From RHLJ01 sp965212165 (GTDB lineage: Bacteria; Bacteroidota; Rhodothermia; Balneolales; Balneolaceae): DNA of 64,000 bases. The translations under genes and the position numbers were made by a program. The DNA lies in contig OZ243096.1 of assembly GCA_965212165.1 (NCBI GenBank), forward strand, positions 2,356,001 through 2,420,000. The letters are read 5' to 3'. Below are positions 35,877-45,052 of the stretch, piece after piece; the first letter of the stretch is position 1; each line of letters begins with the position of its first letter. The notes beneath the pieces are model-generated. The model saw only the letters and a list, made by a program, of their open reading frames with translations, ran no database searches and had not been told where the DNA came from.

Positions 35877-36956
35877 ATGTCAGTAGAAACACTTATCGAC
35901 AATTTTGTAAAAGAAAATGAAGTAGATTTAACATCTTTACCGGACTATTCATCAAAGGATTTTGCTTCAGATCAAGATGTACGCTGGTGCCCAGGATGCG
36001 GTGATTACACTATATTAAAACAAGTTCAAAATGCAATGCCAGAATTAGGAATTGCAAAAAAAGACATTGTATTTATATCTGGTATTGGTTGTTCATCACG
36101 TTTTCCATATTACATGGACACATTCGGAATGCATTCAATCCATGGGCGAGCACCAGCTATAGCTACAGGACTTAAAACATCACGACCAGATCTAACAGTA
36201 TGGATTATTACTGGGGATGGAGATGCATTATCAATTGGTGCGAACCATTTCACTCAATTACTGAGAAGAAATGTGAATGTTAATCTATTGTTGTTCAATA
36301 ACGAGATATATGGCCTTACAAAAGGGCAGTATTCGCCTGCATCACCTTCTGGAATAGTTACAAAGTCTTCTCCTTTTGGTTCTATTGATCATCCATTCAA
36401 TCCATTAGCACTAAGTTTGGGAGCTGATGGAACCTTCGTTGCACGCGCTATGGATAGAGATCCAAAACATTTGAAGGAAATGATTCTTAGAAGTCATAAA
36501 CATCAAGGGACTTCAATGTTAGAAATCTACCAAAACTGTATTGTTTTTAATGATGGCGCTTTTGAATTATTTACCGATAAGAAATCACGTCCACAGGAGT
36601 CAATTTATCTGGAACAAGGGCAACCTTTAGTATTTGGAAAAGACAATGACAAAGGCGTTCGACTAAATGGTCTTGTTCCTGAAGTTGTAGAACTAAGTGA
36701 TACTATTACAAAAGACGATCTTTGGGTTCATGATGAGCAAGATTCTACTAAAGCACATTTGTTATCCAGGTTCTTTGAACACCCATCAAATGGGGAAGGG
36801 GTTAAATTTCCACGACCATTTGGAGTTTTATATGCTGTTGATCGCCCAAATTACGACAAAGAAGTAGTAGCGCAAGTTCAGCATGCTAAAGAAACACAAG
36901 GCGAAGCAGATTTAGATGCATTGTTAAGTGGTGGAGAAACCTGGGAAGTGAAGTAA
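35877..36956 (+). CDS. korB: 2-oxoacid:ferredoxin oxidoreductase, beta subunit
   Basis: Thiamine-diphosphate- and Fe-S-binding subunit partnering the gene just upstream. It has WCPGCGDYTIL (first cluster Cys pair), SGIGCSSRFPYYMDT (third Cys), the ThDP-Mg motif GDGDALSIGANHF followed by NNEIYGLTKGQYSP, and a late Cys in EIYQNCIVFNDG. At 359 residues it is slightly longer than many beta subunits because of a C-terminal extension (about 295-359). A bidirectional terminator lies 38 bp after the stop. Confidence 0.93.
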   Translation: MSVETLIDNFVKENEVDLTSLPDYSSKDFASDQDVRWCPGCGDYTILKQVQNAMPELGIAKKDIVFISGIGCSSRFPYYMDTFGMHSIHGRAPAIATGLKTSRPDLTVWIITGDGDALSIGANHFTQLLRRNVNVNLLLFNNEIYGLTKGQYSPASPSGIVTKSSPFGSIDHPFNPLALSLGADGTFVARAMDRDPKHLKEMILRSHKHQGTSMLEIYQNCIVFNDGAFELFTDKKSRPQESIYLEQGQPLVFGKDNDKGVRLNGLVPEVVELSDTITKDDLWVHDEQDSTKAHLLSRFFEHPSNGEGVKFPRPFGVLYAVDRPNYDKEVVAQVQHAKETQGEADLDALLSGGETWEVK

Positions 36957-36994
36957 TCAATTAAGAATAATTGAATTTAGGATTAGGAATAAAA

Positions 36995-37030
36995 AACGCT
37001 CCGTTGTTTTACAATGGAGCGTTTTTTTTT
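36995..37030. terminator. bidirectional Rho-independent terminator between korB and the DUF6868 gene
   Basis: AACGCTCC-g-TTGT pairs with ACAA-t-GGAGCGTT (13 pairs including one G-U) around a three-T loop. A T-run follows on the + strand and an A-run precedes it, so it can stop transcription both from korB and from the convergent small gene. Confidence 0.88.
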
Positions 37031-37114
37031 AGGAAAGTTAAAATCCAATACAGAGTATCTCTTATAATTCAAGTTTCCATTTTTGTAATTATTGGGATTG
37101 TGTATTACTTAAAC

Positions 37115-37357
37115 TCAGCCAATTTTCCACAAAACTAAAAGTGGAACAGCACTAAATAATATGATCATGAGTTTATAAAAAGCTAGACCAAAATAATGGA
37201 GTTTATTGAAATCCTCGCGAGACATTTCAAACCATTTAGTATGAATTTTATAAACAAAATCACCCGCGGTCATAATCCAAACAGACCACCATGCTAATAA
37301 AATTATATTGAAAACCGTATTCCATATAAAAAACTCGAACAATACTTCATAAGCCAT
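37115..37357 (-). CDS. DUF6868-like small membrane protein
   Basis: Eighty residues with two long hydrophobic helices (about 8-30 and 56-78) separated by a conserved-looking cytoplasmic or periplasmic segment with KIHTKWFEMSREDFNKLHYFGLAFYK. The WF-x-SRE-x-FN pattern matches small proteins annotated as DUF6868, whose function is unknown. Single-gene unit convergent with korB. A ribosome site (GGAGG read on this strand) lies just upstream of the ATG. Confidence 0.7.
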   Translation of the reverse strand: MAYEVLFEFFIWNTVFNIILLAWWSVWIMTAGDFVYKIHTKWFEMSREDFNKLHYFGLAFYKLMIILFSAVPLLVLWKIG

Positions 37358-37503
37358 GAGAACCTCCGTTTATGTTTGAGATTACTTTTACTTAATAAAA
37401 AAATGTGAAGTTTTTGTGAAGAGAGAATCTTAAAGTAAATAAATCTTACTTTTGAATAGAAATAAATATACAAAGGGCAAGACTAGAATATTTGTTGATT
37501 GAT

Positions 37504-38709
37504 TTACGATTCTGTTTGAACAATAAGTTTTACAGTAATTGAAGTGCCTACACCAGGTTTTGAATGGATATCTAATTCTCCGTTCATAGTCTCAATCATT
37601 TTTTTTGCAATTTGGAATCCAAATCCGAATCCTCGTTCGTTATTGGTTCCACTTGTTGAATAGCCTCCCAGATTATTCAGTTTTTCTACTTGAGATTCAA
37701 GCATTCCAATTCCTGAATCTACTACTTGAACAGCAAGTATGTCTTTATCAACTTCAGTTTCAAGACTTAAAACAAGGTTTATTGTCCCATTTGCAGAAGT
37801 AAACTTAAAGGCATTTGAAAGTAAATTTCCAATAATCTGAAGTAGGTTTTTTCTAGAAAATTGAACGGTAGAATGATCCTTTTCAAGAGTTATTTTAAAC
37901 TCTATATCTTTTGAATAGGCTTGTGGTGAATATAGAGCTGTTAATTTTTCTTTTAGATTTGGGAGAGTTATATAATCAAGATGAGGCAGTTCATGAGTTT
38001 TTACTTCTGAGAGAATTTCATCAGCAAGATCTATTATAGATTGTCCTCCCTTTAGAATCATTTCATTAATGTTTTCTATATCATCGTAAACTTTGTTGCT
38101 TAGTTGTTCCTTTGCTATCTGAGAAAGACCAATAATACCATTTACCGGTCCACGTATATCATGACTTAGTTTCTTTGAAGTTTGCTCCATCTTTTCAATT
38201 TCTATTTCGAGATCTCTCAATATTTTATTTTGATCCAAGATGTGAATAACATTAATCGCAATAGTTTTTAATAACTCTATTTGTAAGGGGCTTAATGGAT
38301 TAGATTTATTATCCATAACACAAATAGACCCAATATTATGTCCATCTTGTGTTTTTATTGGAACTCCAAAGTAATATCGAAGTGCTAAATCTCCTTTTAC
38401 ATATTCTCTATCTTTAAATTGTTTGTCCTGATCAAGGTCAGAAGCTTCAAAAGAATCAGATTCCAAAATAGTATATTGGCAAATTGACTCATTTCTGGCT
38501 ATTTGGTTTAAATCAATACCAAAACTTGAAAGTATCCATTGCGTATTTGGACCTACTAAGTTGATTTGTGAAATGGGCTTATCAGTTACATAAGCAGCAA
38601 GTTTGGAAAGATCTGTTAGTAATGGGTTGTCGCTTGTATAATCAATGTCATATTCTGAAAGTTTGAGTACCCGTTCAAACTCTATTTCTTCTGAAGATTT
38701 TAATGCCAT
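37504..38709 (-). CDS. soluble GAF-domain sensor histidine kinase
   Basis: A 401-residue kinase without membrane helices. An N-terminal GAF domain (about 20-160; YYFGVPIKTQDGHNIGSICVMD, the typical GAF end) is followed by a short coiled coil and HisKA with phospho-acceptor His183 (KLSHDIRGPVNG), then an ATPase domain with NLLSNAFKFTS, VDSGIGM and GFGFGFQIAKKM. No receiver domain and no adjacent regulator gene, so it is an orphan kinase; the signal is unknown. Downstream gap 37358-37503 and upstream gap to the bioB terminator hold no further gene. Confidence 0.9.
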   Translation of the reverse strand: MALKSSEEIEFERVLKLSEYDIDYTSDNPLLTDLSKLAAYVTDKPISQINLVGPNTQWILSSFGIDLNQIARNESICQYTILESDSFEASDLDQDKQFKDREYVKGDLALRYYFGVPIKTQDGHNIGSICVMDNKSNPLSPLQIELLKTIAINVIHILDQNKILRDLEIEIEKMEQTSKKLSHDIRGPVNGIIGLSQIAKEQLSNKVYDDIENINEMILKGGQSIIDLADEILSEVKTHELPHLDYITLPNLKEKLTALYSPQAYSKDIEFKITLEKDHSTVQFSRKNLLQIIGNLLSNAFKFTSANGTINLVLSLETEVDKDILAVQVVDSGIGMLESQVEKLNNLGGYSTSGTNNERGFGFGFQIAKKMIETMNGELDIHSKPGVGTSITVKLIVQTES

Positions 38710-38840
38710 TTATTTCGTAAGTAATATTATTTCCGTACCGCTACATAATAAAATTACTTAAGGACAATTCTAAAAAGAAGAGTAATTAGTATTTTGAAAG
38801 TGATCTTAAGCTATTAGAATCCTCGTATTATTAGAAATAA

Positions 38841-38870
38841 ATAAAGCACAAGTGAAGACTTGTGCTTTAT
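38841..38870 (-). terminator. hairpin terminator downstream of bioB
   Basis: A perfect 13-bp stem (ATAAAGCACAAGT against its complement) closes a 4-base loop. On the minus strand it is followed by TTATTTCTAATAA, a weak T-rich tail. It lies 73 bp past the bioB stop and before the kinase gene, separating the two minus-strand units. Confidence 0.7.
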
Positions 38871-38942
38871 AAGAGATATAAAAAATACGTTTTTGAGTGA
38901 CTTTGGAGATCAGACCTTATTTATAATCTGATGTTAGTTAAT

Positions 38943-39935
38943 CTAAACAACTTCAGGTACATGCTCCGGTTTAGCATTTTTGTATGCAGGGCGAGGGGAA
39001 AGACCAAACAGTTCAAACATTTGCATATCTTCGTCTAGCTCATTATTGTCTGTTGTAAGTAATTTTTCTCCAGTAAAGATGGAATTAGCACCGGCCATAA
39101 AGCAAAGTGCTTGCTCTTCAAAAGTCATTCTAACTCGACCAGCTGATAGTCTTACCATCGATTCTGGCATAAGAATTCGAGCAGTAGCAATCATTCTAGC
39201 CATCTCCCAACTTGGCACTTTAGGTTGACCTTCCATCGGAGTTCCATCAACAGCTATCAATGCATTTACAGGAACTGATTCTGGATGTTGATCTAAGTTA
39301 GATAATGTATATAGTAATCCCATTCGGTCTTCATGAGTTTCACCCATTCCAACTATACCACCTGAACAAACAGAGATATTATTGTCTTGAACTGTTCTAA
39401 TGGTATCAAGACGATCTTTGTAGGTACGAGTTGTAATGATTTTCTTATAGAAATCTTCACTGCTGTCTAGATTATGATTGTAAGCATATAATCCAGCTTC
39501 TTTCAGTTTAGCTGCTTGATCATCTGTTAGCATGCCTAAAGTAGCGCATACTTCAAGTCCTAAATCAGCTACTCCAGAAACAACATCTAAAACTTCATCA
39601 AAATCTTTATTTTGTCGAGCACTTCTCCAAGCAGCTCCCATACAAAAACGTGTACTACCTGCATCTTTAGCTCTTTCTGCAGCCGCTAAAATCATCTCCT
39701 TAGGCATTAACTTCTCGTTGTTTACACCAGTATTGTATCGAGCAGATTGAGGGCAATAGGAACAATCCTCAGAGCAACCGCCCGTTTTAATAGAAAGTAG
39801 AGTACATACTTGAACCTCGCCTGTCTCATGAAATTCTCGATGCACAGTTTGTGCTTTATATATTAACTCCAACAAAGGGGTGTTGTAGATTTCAGAGATT
39901 TCTTCTTTTGTCCAGGTATTTTTAACTACGGTCAT
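38943..39935 (-). CDS. bioB: biotin synthase
   Basis: Radical-SAM enzyme inserting sulfur into dethiobiotin. The CxxxCxxC cluster is Cys54/58/61 (CSEDCSYC), preceded by LLSIKTGG. The 2Fe-2S ligands fall in FCMGAAWR, EVCATLGM and NISVCSGG, with the conserved Arg in AGRVRM. Length is normal (330 residues). I use the ATG at 39935; an upstream TTG at 39941 is less likely. No other bio gene is adjacent and no BirA-type palindrome is obvious upstream. C-terminal end RPAYKNAKPEHVPEVV is poorly conserved. Confidence 0.95.
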   Translation of the reverse strand: MTVVKNTWTKEEISEIYNTPLLELIYKAQTVHREFHETGEVQVCTLLSIKTGGCSEDCSYCPQSARYNTGVNNEKLMPKEMILAAAERAKDAGSTRFCMGAAWRSARQNKDFDEVLDVVSGVADLGLEVCATLGMLTDDQAAKLKEAGLYAYNHNLDSSEDFYKKIITTRTYKDRLDTIRTVQDNNISVCSGGIVGMGETHEDRMGLLYTLSNLDQHPESVPVNALIAVDGTPMEGQPKVPSWEMARMIATARILMPESMVRLSAGRVRMTFEEQALCFMAGANSIFTGEKLLTTDNNELDEDMQMFELFGLSPRPAYKNAKPEHVPEVV

Positions 39936-40079
39936 ATTCAAATAATAGATTATAAAATGTATCTGAAAGTAAGAGGATTCAGTTCAAAACCCAATGATGG
40001 ATTTAATGCTTTTAGCAACTAGTTAATTAATTACTATATTAATTAGATATACTAAAATATTAATTTGAACGGCTCTTAA

Positions 40080-40931
40080 ATGAAGATATTAACATCAAGT
40101 TTTACGCTTTTTGCACTTTTCTTTTCACTATTAATTTTGATTTTGGCGTGTTCGAATGAGAAACCTAAAACTATGAAAGAAGAAAAGAATATCGGAGTTC
40201 AAATTTATTCTGTAAGAAATGAACTCAACCAAAACTTCGATTCGACCTTGGCAATTTTATCTGAAATTGGTTTTACGAATATTGAAGCTTATGGTCTTTC
40301 ATTAGATGGTACACTATATGGGATGTCTCCATCAGATTATAAAAAAGCTGTTGAAGATCATGGTATGAAGTTAGTTTCTTCTCACAGCGAGTATTTTACT
40401 TCTGATAAAGCCCCAATTATGATTGAAGCGGCTAAAGAAGCTGGATTAGAATACGTTGTCATTCCATGGATACCAAATGAACTAAGAAGTGATTATGAAG
40501 CTATTGCTGAGAATTTAAATAGTATTGGTGCTCAGTTTAAAGAAGCTGGCATTGGTTTTGGATATCATAATCATGATTTTGAGTTTTATCCTACTGAAGA
40601 TGGAAGAATACCATTAGAGATTTTATTGGAAGGTACGGATCCTGAAAATGTTGATTTTCAACTAGATTTATATTGGGTTGTACATGCTAAAGCAGATCCA
40701 ATGGAAATTATAAATAAATACCAAGGTCGATTCGCTTCCTTTCATATTAAGGACTCAGATGTTGATTTAAATCAAACTACAGTAGGGACTGGTATTATTG
40801 ATTTCAAAAAGATTTTATCAAATCAAGAAACTTCAGGATATAAGTTTTATTTTGTAGAAGACGAGAGGACTGATGATCCTTTTTCAAATATTAAGAACGC
40901 ATACACTCACTTATTAACTTTAGATTTTTAG
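40080..40931 (+). CDS. sugar phosphate isomerase/epimerase-like lipoprotein
   Basis: A 283-residue exported protein: hydrophobic leader with a lipobox ending at Cys24 (LILACS), then an AP-endonuclease-2/xylose-isomerase TIM barrel (from IGVQIYSVRNEL to the end). Candidate metal ligands are Glu in TNIEAYG, His in YHNHDFEFY, Asp in QLDLYWV, His in FHIKDSD and Glu in FVEDE. Lipid-anchored members are common in Bacteroidota and are thought to act on sugars or inositols outside the cytoplasm. Single gene; it stands in the 39936-41087 stretch alone between divergent and unrelated genes. Confidence 0.82.
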   Translation: MKILTSSFTLFALFFSLLILILACSNEKPKTMKEEKNIGVQIYSVRNELNQNFDSTLAILSEIGFTNIEAYGLSLDGTLYGMSPSDYKKAVEDHGMKLVSSHSEYFTSDKAPIMIEAAKEAGLEYVVIPWIPNELRSDYEAIAENLNSIGAQFKEAGIGFGYHNHDFEFYPTEDGRIPLEILLEGTDPENVDFQLDLYWVVHAKADPMEIINKYQGRFASFHIKDSDVDLNQTTVGTGIIDFKKILSNQETSGYKFYFVEDERTDDPFSNIKNAYTHLLTLDF

Positions 40932-41087
40932 GATACACTAACTCACAAAAGCGATTGAGAATAGATTAATATTTCGTTTTTCATATTCTCTAATGTTTGT
41001 TAATTTATTCTAATCGAATTATTGATTGGAAGCATATAAATGCTTACGATTCAGTTAACTTACTCAGCACGTTTTAGGATTTAGCGA

Positions 41088-41759
41088 ATGAATATATTAG
41101 TAGTTGAAGACGACCCGTCTGTACGTACACTCGTAAAAGCTGTATTGGAACATAATGGCAATACAGTACATACCGAAGATACCGCAGCATCCGGGGAAAG
41201 TTCTGCAATGGAAAATGAATTTGATATGATTGTTCTCGATCTTGGCCTCCCAGATGGCGATGGCTATGAAGTTTGCAAGAATATCCGTGATAAAAATATC
41301 ACAACCCCAGTTCTTATTCTTTCAGGTGAGCAAGAAACAGATGTAAAGGTAAAGTGTCTAAAGGTTGGAGCAGATGATTATCTAACAAAACCTTTTAACA
41401 CAGAAGAATTAATAGCTCGAATGGAAGCGATTAAGAGAAGATCAGAATCTGCAACCGATCAGTTACTTACATGTGGAGAGCTTAAAGTTGATTTATTGAA
41501 AAGAGAATTCTCAATAAACAATGAGAAAGTTCAACTCACTAATAACGAATTTAATCTTTTGGTTTATTTTTTAAAGAATAAAAATAAGATCATAACTCAA
41601 GAAGAATTGGCAGAAAAAGTTTGGGACATTCATTTCGATACTCAAACAAATTATATCAATGTTTACATTAGTTATTTAAGAAAGAAGATTCGTGAATACT
41701 CTGAAGTTGATTACATTGAAACAATCAGAAAAAAGGGATTCACTTTTAGATGTGAGTGA
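41088..41759 (+). CDS. OmpR/PhoB-type response regulator
   Basis: A 223-residue two-domain regulator: receiver domain with EDD pocket (7-9), phospho-acceptor Asp51 (VLDLGLPDGDG), LSGEQE switch and KPFNTEEL; C-terminal winged helix (about 125-222) with VQLTNNEFNLLVYFLKN and TNYINVYISYLRKKI as the recognition region, ending IRKKGFTFRCE. No kinase gene is adjacent, so it is an orphan; the GAF kinase at 37504 is the nearest candidate, but that pairing is a guess. AGGA lies 8 bp before the ATG. A strong terminator follows. Confidence 0.93.
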   Translation: MNILVVEDDPSVRTLVKAVLEHNGNTVHTEDTAASGESSAMENEFDMIVLDLGLPDGDGYEVCKNIRDKNITTPVLILSGEQETDVKVKCLKVGADDYLTKPFNTEELIARMEAIKRRSESATDQLLTCGELKVDLLKREFSINNEKVQLTNNEFNLLVYFLKNKNKIITQEELAEKVWDIHFDTQTNYINVYISYLRKKIREYSEVDYIETIRKKGFTFRCE

Positions 41760-41780
41760 TTATAAAAGTTTTAAATATAT

Positions 41781-41809
41781 AGGCTATCTCGATTGAGGTA
41801 GCCTTTTTT
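41781..41809 (+). terminator. Rho-independent terminator directly before trmH
   Basis: AGGCTATCTC pairs with GAGGTAGCCT (ten pairs, one G-U) around GATT, followed by TTTTTTA. It ends the response-regulator transcript but lies only 7-8 bp before the trmH start codon, leaving no room for a usual leader or ribosome site there. Confidence 0.85.
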
Positions 41810-41816
41810 ATTTGTG

Positions 41817-42500
41817 ATGGATATAGAAACCAGAAAAAACCTTATAGAATACCTAAAAGACTTTACAACTGAGTTGAGGTGGGAGGCTATTAATTCTGTA
41901 ATTGCAAATAGAACAAATTATTTTACAGTTGTTTTAGAAGATTTGCATAAGCCACATAATGCAAATGCTGTTCTACGGAGTTGTGATGGATTCGGTTTTC
42001 AAGATATTCACATAATCGAGAACAATACTGAGTTTGATTCAGATAGACAGGTATCAATGGGTTCTCATAATTGGCTAACTCTCAATAGATATAATGATCC
42101 GAATGAGGATAATATCAAAACTTGTTTCGATACATTAAAAAGCCAAGGATATACCATACTTGCTACTAGTCCACATGAAAATGATCAAGACTTGAGTGAT
42201 ATAGAAATAGATCAAAAAACGGCACTGGTTTTTGGAACAGAACGTAGAGGAATAAGTGATCGTGTTAAAAGCTTAGCTGATGGTTTTGTAAAAATTCCAA
42301 TGTTTGGTTTTAGTGAGAGTTTTAATATCTCAGTAAGTGCAGCTATATGTTTATATGACTTAAGAATAAGACTTGAACAAAGTGATGTCAGCTGGAATCT
42401 AGATAGTGAATATCAAGAGCAACTTAAGTTCGATTGGCTAAAACAAACTATAAAAGCATCTGATAAGCTAATTGAAAAATACATGAGAGAAAATGGGTAG
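41817..42500 (+). CDS. trmH: TrmH-type tRNA (Gm18) 2'-O-methyltransferase
   Basis: SPOUT-fold methyltransferase for the tRNA ribose at G18. Motif 1 has HKPHNANAVLRSCDGFGFQDIHIIE (Asn and Arg of the active site), motif 2 VFGTERRGIS, and motif 3 IPMFGFSESFNISVSAAICLYDLRIR, the knot. It has the C-terminal helical extension that separates TrmH from RlmB. I chose ATG 41817; GTG 41814 is possible. The start lies right behind a terminator, so the mRNA is either leaderless or depends on read-through. Length 228 residues is normal for TrmH. Confidence 0.88.
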   Translation: MDIETRKNLIEYLKDFTTELRWEAINSVIANRTNYFTVVLEDLHKPHNANAVLRSCDGFGFQDIHIIENNTEFDSDRQVSMGSHNWLTLNRYNDPNEDNIKTCFDTLKSQGYTILATSPHENDQDLSDIEIDQKTALVFGTERRGISDRVKSLADGFVKIPMFGFSESFNISVSAAICLYDLRIRLEQSDVSWNLDSEYQEQLKFDWLKQTIKASDKLIEKYMRENG

Positions 42501-42538
42501 GAGAGATTCTCTTTTTTATAAAATCCCTCCTAAAAACA

Positions 42539-43906
42539 TTATCTAGGTAGTTTATCTTCTAAATCAGCAACTCCAAATGCAAATACTGCCATTGTTGCTA
42601 CACATTCATTGAAGTCATCAATATTTAATTTATCAATTGTATCAGCATCTGTATGGTGATACCAGAAGTATTTCTCACCATCAACTTGTAATCCCATTCC
42701 TGGTACACCTTCTCTCATCAATGGTCCAATATCGGCACCACCACCACCTTTAGTTACTAAACCAGATTCAATGAAATCTAAAGGTTTTCCTATCTCAGTT
42801 AGAATATTAAATGCCATTTCACTACCAGTAAATCCAAATCCAATTGGATCAAATACACCCGCATCAGATTCCATTGCTAAAACATGATCATCCATTGATT
42901 TTTCATCTTCTTCAACCCATCTCTTGTATTCATTTGCACCAGCTAATCCATTTTCTTCATTAGTCCACAAAACAACTCGAATCGTTCTTTTTGGAGTAAG
43001 TCCAAGATCTTTAATATGCTTTAAGGCTTGCCATGCAGCTACTGATCCACCACCATCGTCCATCATCCCAGTTCCAACATCCCAAGAATCGATGTGACCA
43101 CCAAGTACTATAATCTCATTTGGAAATTCTGAACCTGTGATTTCAGCAATTACGTTTCTAGAATCAGCATCAGGTAAAGTTTCTGCTTCCATTTTAAGCG
43201 TTATTTCTAGTTTCTCACCACGATCTGCAAAACGTTGCATTAACAGTGCGTCTTCAACAGTAATTGCTGCATGTGGAATTTTTAGAACATCATCGGCATA
43301 TCTCATTACTCCAGTATGTGGAGTCTGCATTGAATACGATGCTACAGAAGCTACTAAACTTGCAATTGCACCGTGCTTAGCCGCTTCAGACGCCCCATTT
43401 ACTCTATAGGTTACTGTAGCGCCATAGGAAGTAAATTTCGTGTTAAAAAGAACAATTTTACCTTTAGCTTCAAAACTACGTTCTTCTAACTCTTCAAAAC
43501 TTTGAACTACAAGTACTTCACCAGTAATTCCTTCTATAGGAGTTCCAACACTACCACCAAGTCCTAACATTGGTAAATTTCTATTTATTGGGATGTTAAG
43601 TGTGGCTGATTCATTGCCACGAACCCAATGAGGTACTTTAACAGGCTGGGTCCAAACTTTATCAAACCCATCATTTTTCATTTCTTCTACTATCCAATCC
43701 ATCGCATCTTCAAGATTTGTCGAACCACTAAATCTAGGCCCAAAAGTATCCCCCATATATGTTAGGCGTTCGAAGCCTAATTCATCATTAATAGACGCAT
43801 CAATTAGTGTTTTTGCATCATTGTTAAAAGAAGTGGGTATAGATGATTGAGCAAATAATGACCCACTGAATATCAATAGAAATGCAAGTGAAGTATATTT
43901 TTTCAT
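42539..43906 (-). CDS. exported carboxypeptidase Q-like M28 metallopeptidase
   Basis: A 455-residue secreted zinc peptidase: signal peptide ending LFAQ, a prodomain-like start (ERLTYMGDTFGPRFSGS, typical of PGCP/carboxypeptidase Q), an inserted PA domain (about 125-235), then the metal site: GGHIDSWDVG, DDGGGSVAAW, NEENGLAGA, ESDAGVF and YHHTDADT. All five ligand positions are present. Second M28 enzyme in the window; the two differ in prodomain and are not tandem copies. Convergent with trmH; the short gap holds an imperfect GGAG/CTCC inverted repeat that may terminate both. Confidence 0.88.
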   Translation of the reverse strand: MKKYTSLAFLLIFSGSLFAQSSIPTSFNNDAKTLIDASINDELGFERLTYMGDTFGPRFSGSTNLEDAMDWIVEEMKNDGFDKVWTQPVKVPHWVRGNESATLNIPINRNLPMLGLGGSVGTPIEGITGEVLVVQSFEELEERSFEAKGKIVLFNTKFTSYGATVTYRVNGASEAAKHGAIASLVASVASYSMQTPHTGVMRYADDVLKIPHAAITVEDALLMQRFADRGEKLEITLKMEAETLPDADSRNVIAEITGSEFPNEIIVLGGHIDSWDVGTGMMDDGGGSVAAWQALKHIKDLGLTPKRTIRVVLWTNEENGLAGANEYKRWVEEDEKSMDDHVLAMESDAGVFDPIGFGFTGSEMAFNILTEIGKPLDFIESGLVTKGGGGADIGPLMREGVPGMGLQVDGEKYFWYHHTDADTIDKLNIDDFNECVATMAVFAFGVADLEDKLPR

Positions 43907-44002
43907 AAGTAAAATGGAATTTGGTTCAGCTTAAAGAAAAGCATTGGTAAACTGAAAATTGAAAATAATCGAAATAAAAAACTAAAAAGTGAAGATGGTG
44001 AT

Positions 44003-44977
44003 TTAGTCAAGAGAATTAGTATTGGTCTCAGAAATTTGTTTGAACATCATATACTCTTCTGGTGAGGTATCAGCAAATAAATAGTAAAGAGGGTCAACCG
44101 CTCTGTTATTTAAATGTACTTCATAATGCAAATGTGGACCTTCAACCAATCCTGTATCCCCAGATTTCGCAATTTCTTGCCCACGTTTTACAGTGGTGCC
44201 AGATCTAACACCGTCACCAAATGTGGATAAGTGAGCATAAAGTGTTTCAAAACCATAACCATGATCAATAATCACAATCTTACCAAGATTTCCTTTTCTA
44301 CCAGCATATTTCACTTTACCATCACCAGTAGCATAAACAGGGGAGCCGATATCTGCTCTAAAGTCTACACCATTATGAGGTCGACTGTATTGCAAAATAG
44401 GATGGTATCGTAAACCAAAACCACTTAAGAATACACCACTTCCAGGTTTAATAGCCGGAATATGAGTTAACTTATCTTTGTTATTGTTGTATTGATTCTT
44501 AATCTCTTCAAAACTAAGATTTTGAATACCAATTTTACGTTCAAGATTATCAACTTTAGATGCTGTCCACTTTAAAAGGTCAGCTGTCGATTCATCAAAT
44601 ATTTCAAAATCTTGATAAGGATCAACACCGCCAATTCCTGCTTGGCGTTCATCAGATGTTATTTCCGTTAATCCGAGTATCGACCTATAAACCTCATTAT
44701 CTCTAGCTGCAATGTCTTCAAGTTGGTTATCAAGAAATACTAAAGAACGTTTAGTTTCTTCTAATTGTGAAAATAGAGCTTCATTCTCAGCTTTTAATGC
44801 AAGCTCTGAAGGCGAACCAATCTTAGTAGAGAGTAAAATAATACCAATTCCGGCAAATACTACACCAGACAATATCCATATTGCAAGATTATATACGACT
44901 TGTTCCTTACGATTGTACGTAATGGGAATAAATTCGCAGTTATTTTCGTCGTAGTAGTAGTGGTTATTTAAAGACAT
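44003..44977 (-). CDS. membrane-anchored M23 (LytM-type) peptidase
   Basis: Peptidoglycan endopeptidase-like protein of 324 residues. It has a basic N-terminal segment, one membrane helix (about 30-50), a periplasmic coiled coil (about 58-100), and a C-terminal LytM domain with zinc ligands His and Asp in HNGVDFRADIGSPV and the HxH in HLHYEVHL; all are present, so it is probably active. The HYGYGFETLYAHLS-type core is intact. The layout matches MepM/NlpD-like cell-wall factors in Bacteroidota. Alone in its unit, 75 bp from hprK on the same strand. Confidence 0.9.
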   Translation of the reverse strand: MSLNNHYYYDENNCEFIPITYNRKEQVVYNLAIWILSGVVFAGIGIILLSTKIGSPSELALKAENEALFSQLEETKRSLVFLDNQLEDIAARDNEVYRSILGLTEITSDERQAGIGGVDPYQDFEIFDESTADLLKWTASKVDNLERKIGIQNLSFEEIKNQYNNNKDKLTHIPAIKPGSGVFLSGFGLRYHPILQYSRPHNGVDFRADIGSPVYATGDGKVKYAGRKGNLGKIVIIDHGYGFETLYAHLSTFGDGVRSGTTVKRGQEIAKSGDTGLVEGPHLHYEVHLNNRAVDPLYYLFADTSPEEYMMFKQISETNTNSLD

Positions 44978-45052
44978 CTTAAGATTATTTTCAAACTCCG
45001 TAAATTTAATAACTCTTACGTGTTCATCAAAGAGGAATTCAAAACTCTAATG

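Noticed and set aside
38943..39935. bioB leader as a BirA-controlled operator
   Set aside because: I could not find a TTGTAAACC-type palindrome in the 39936-40079 gap.
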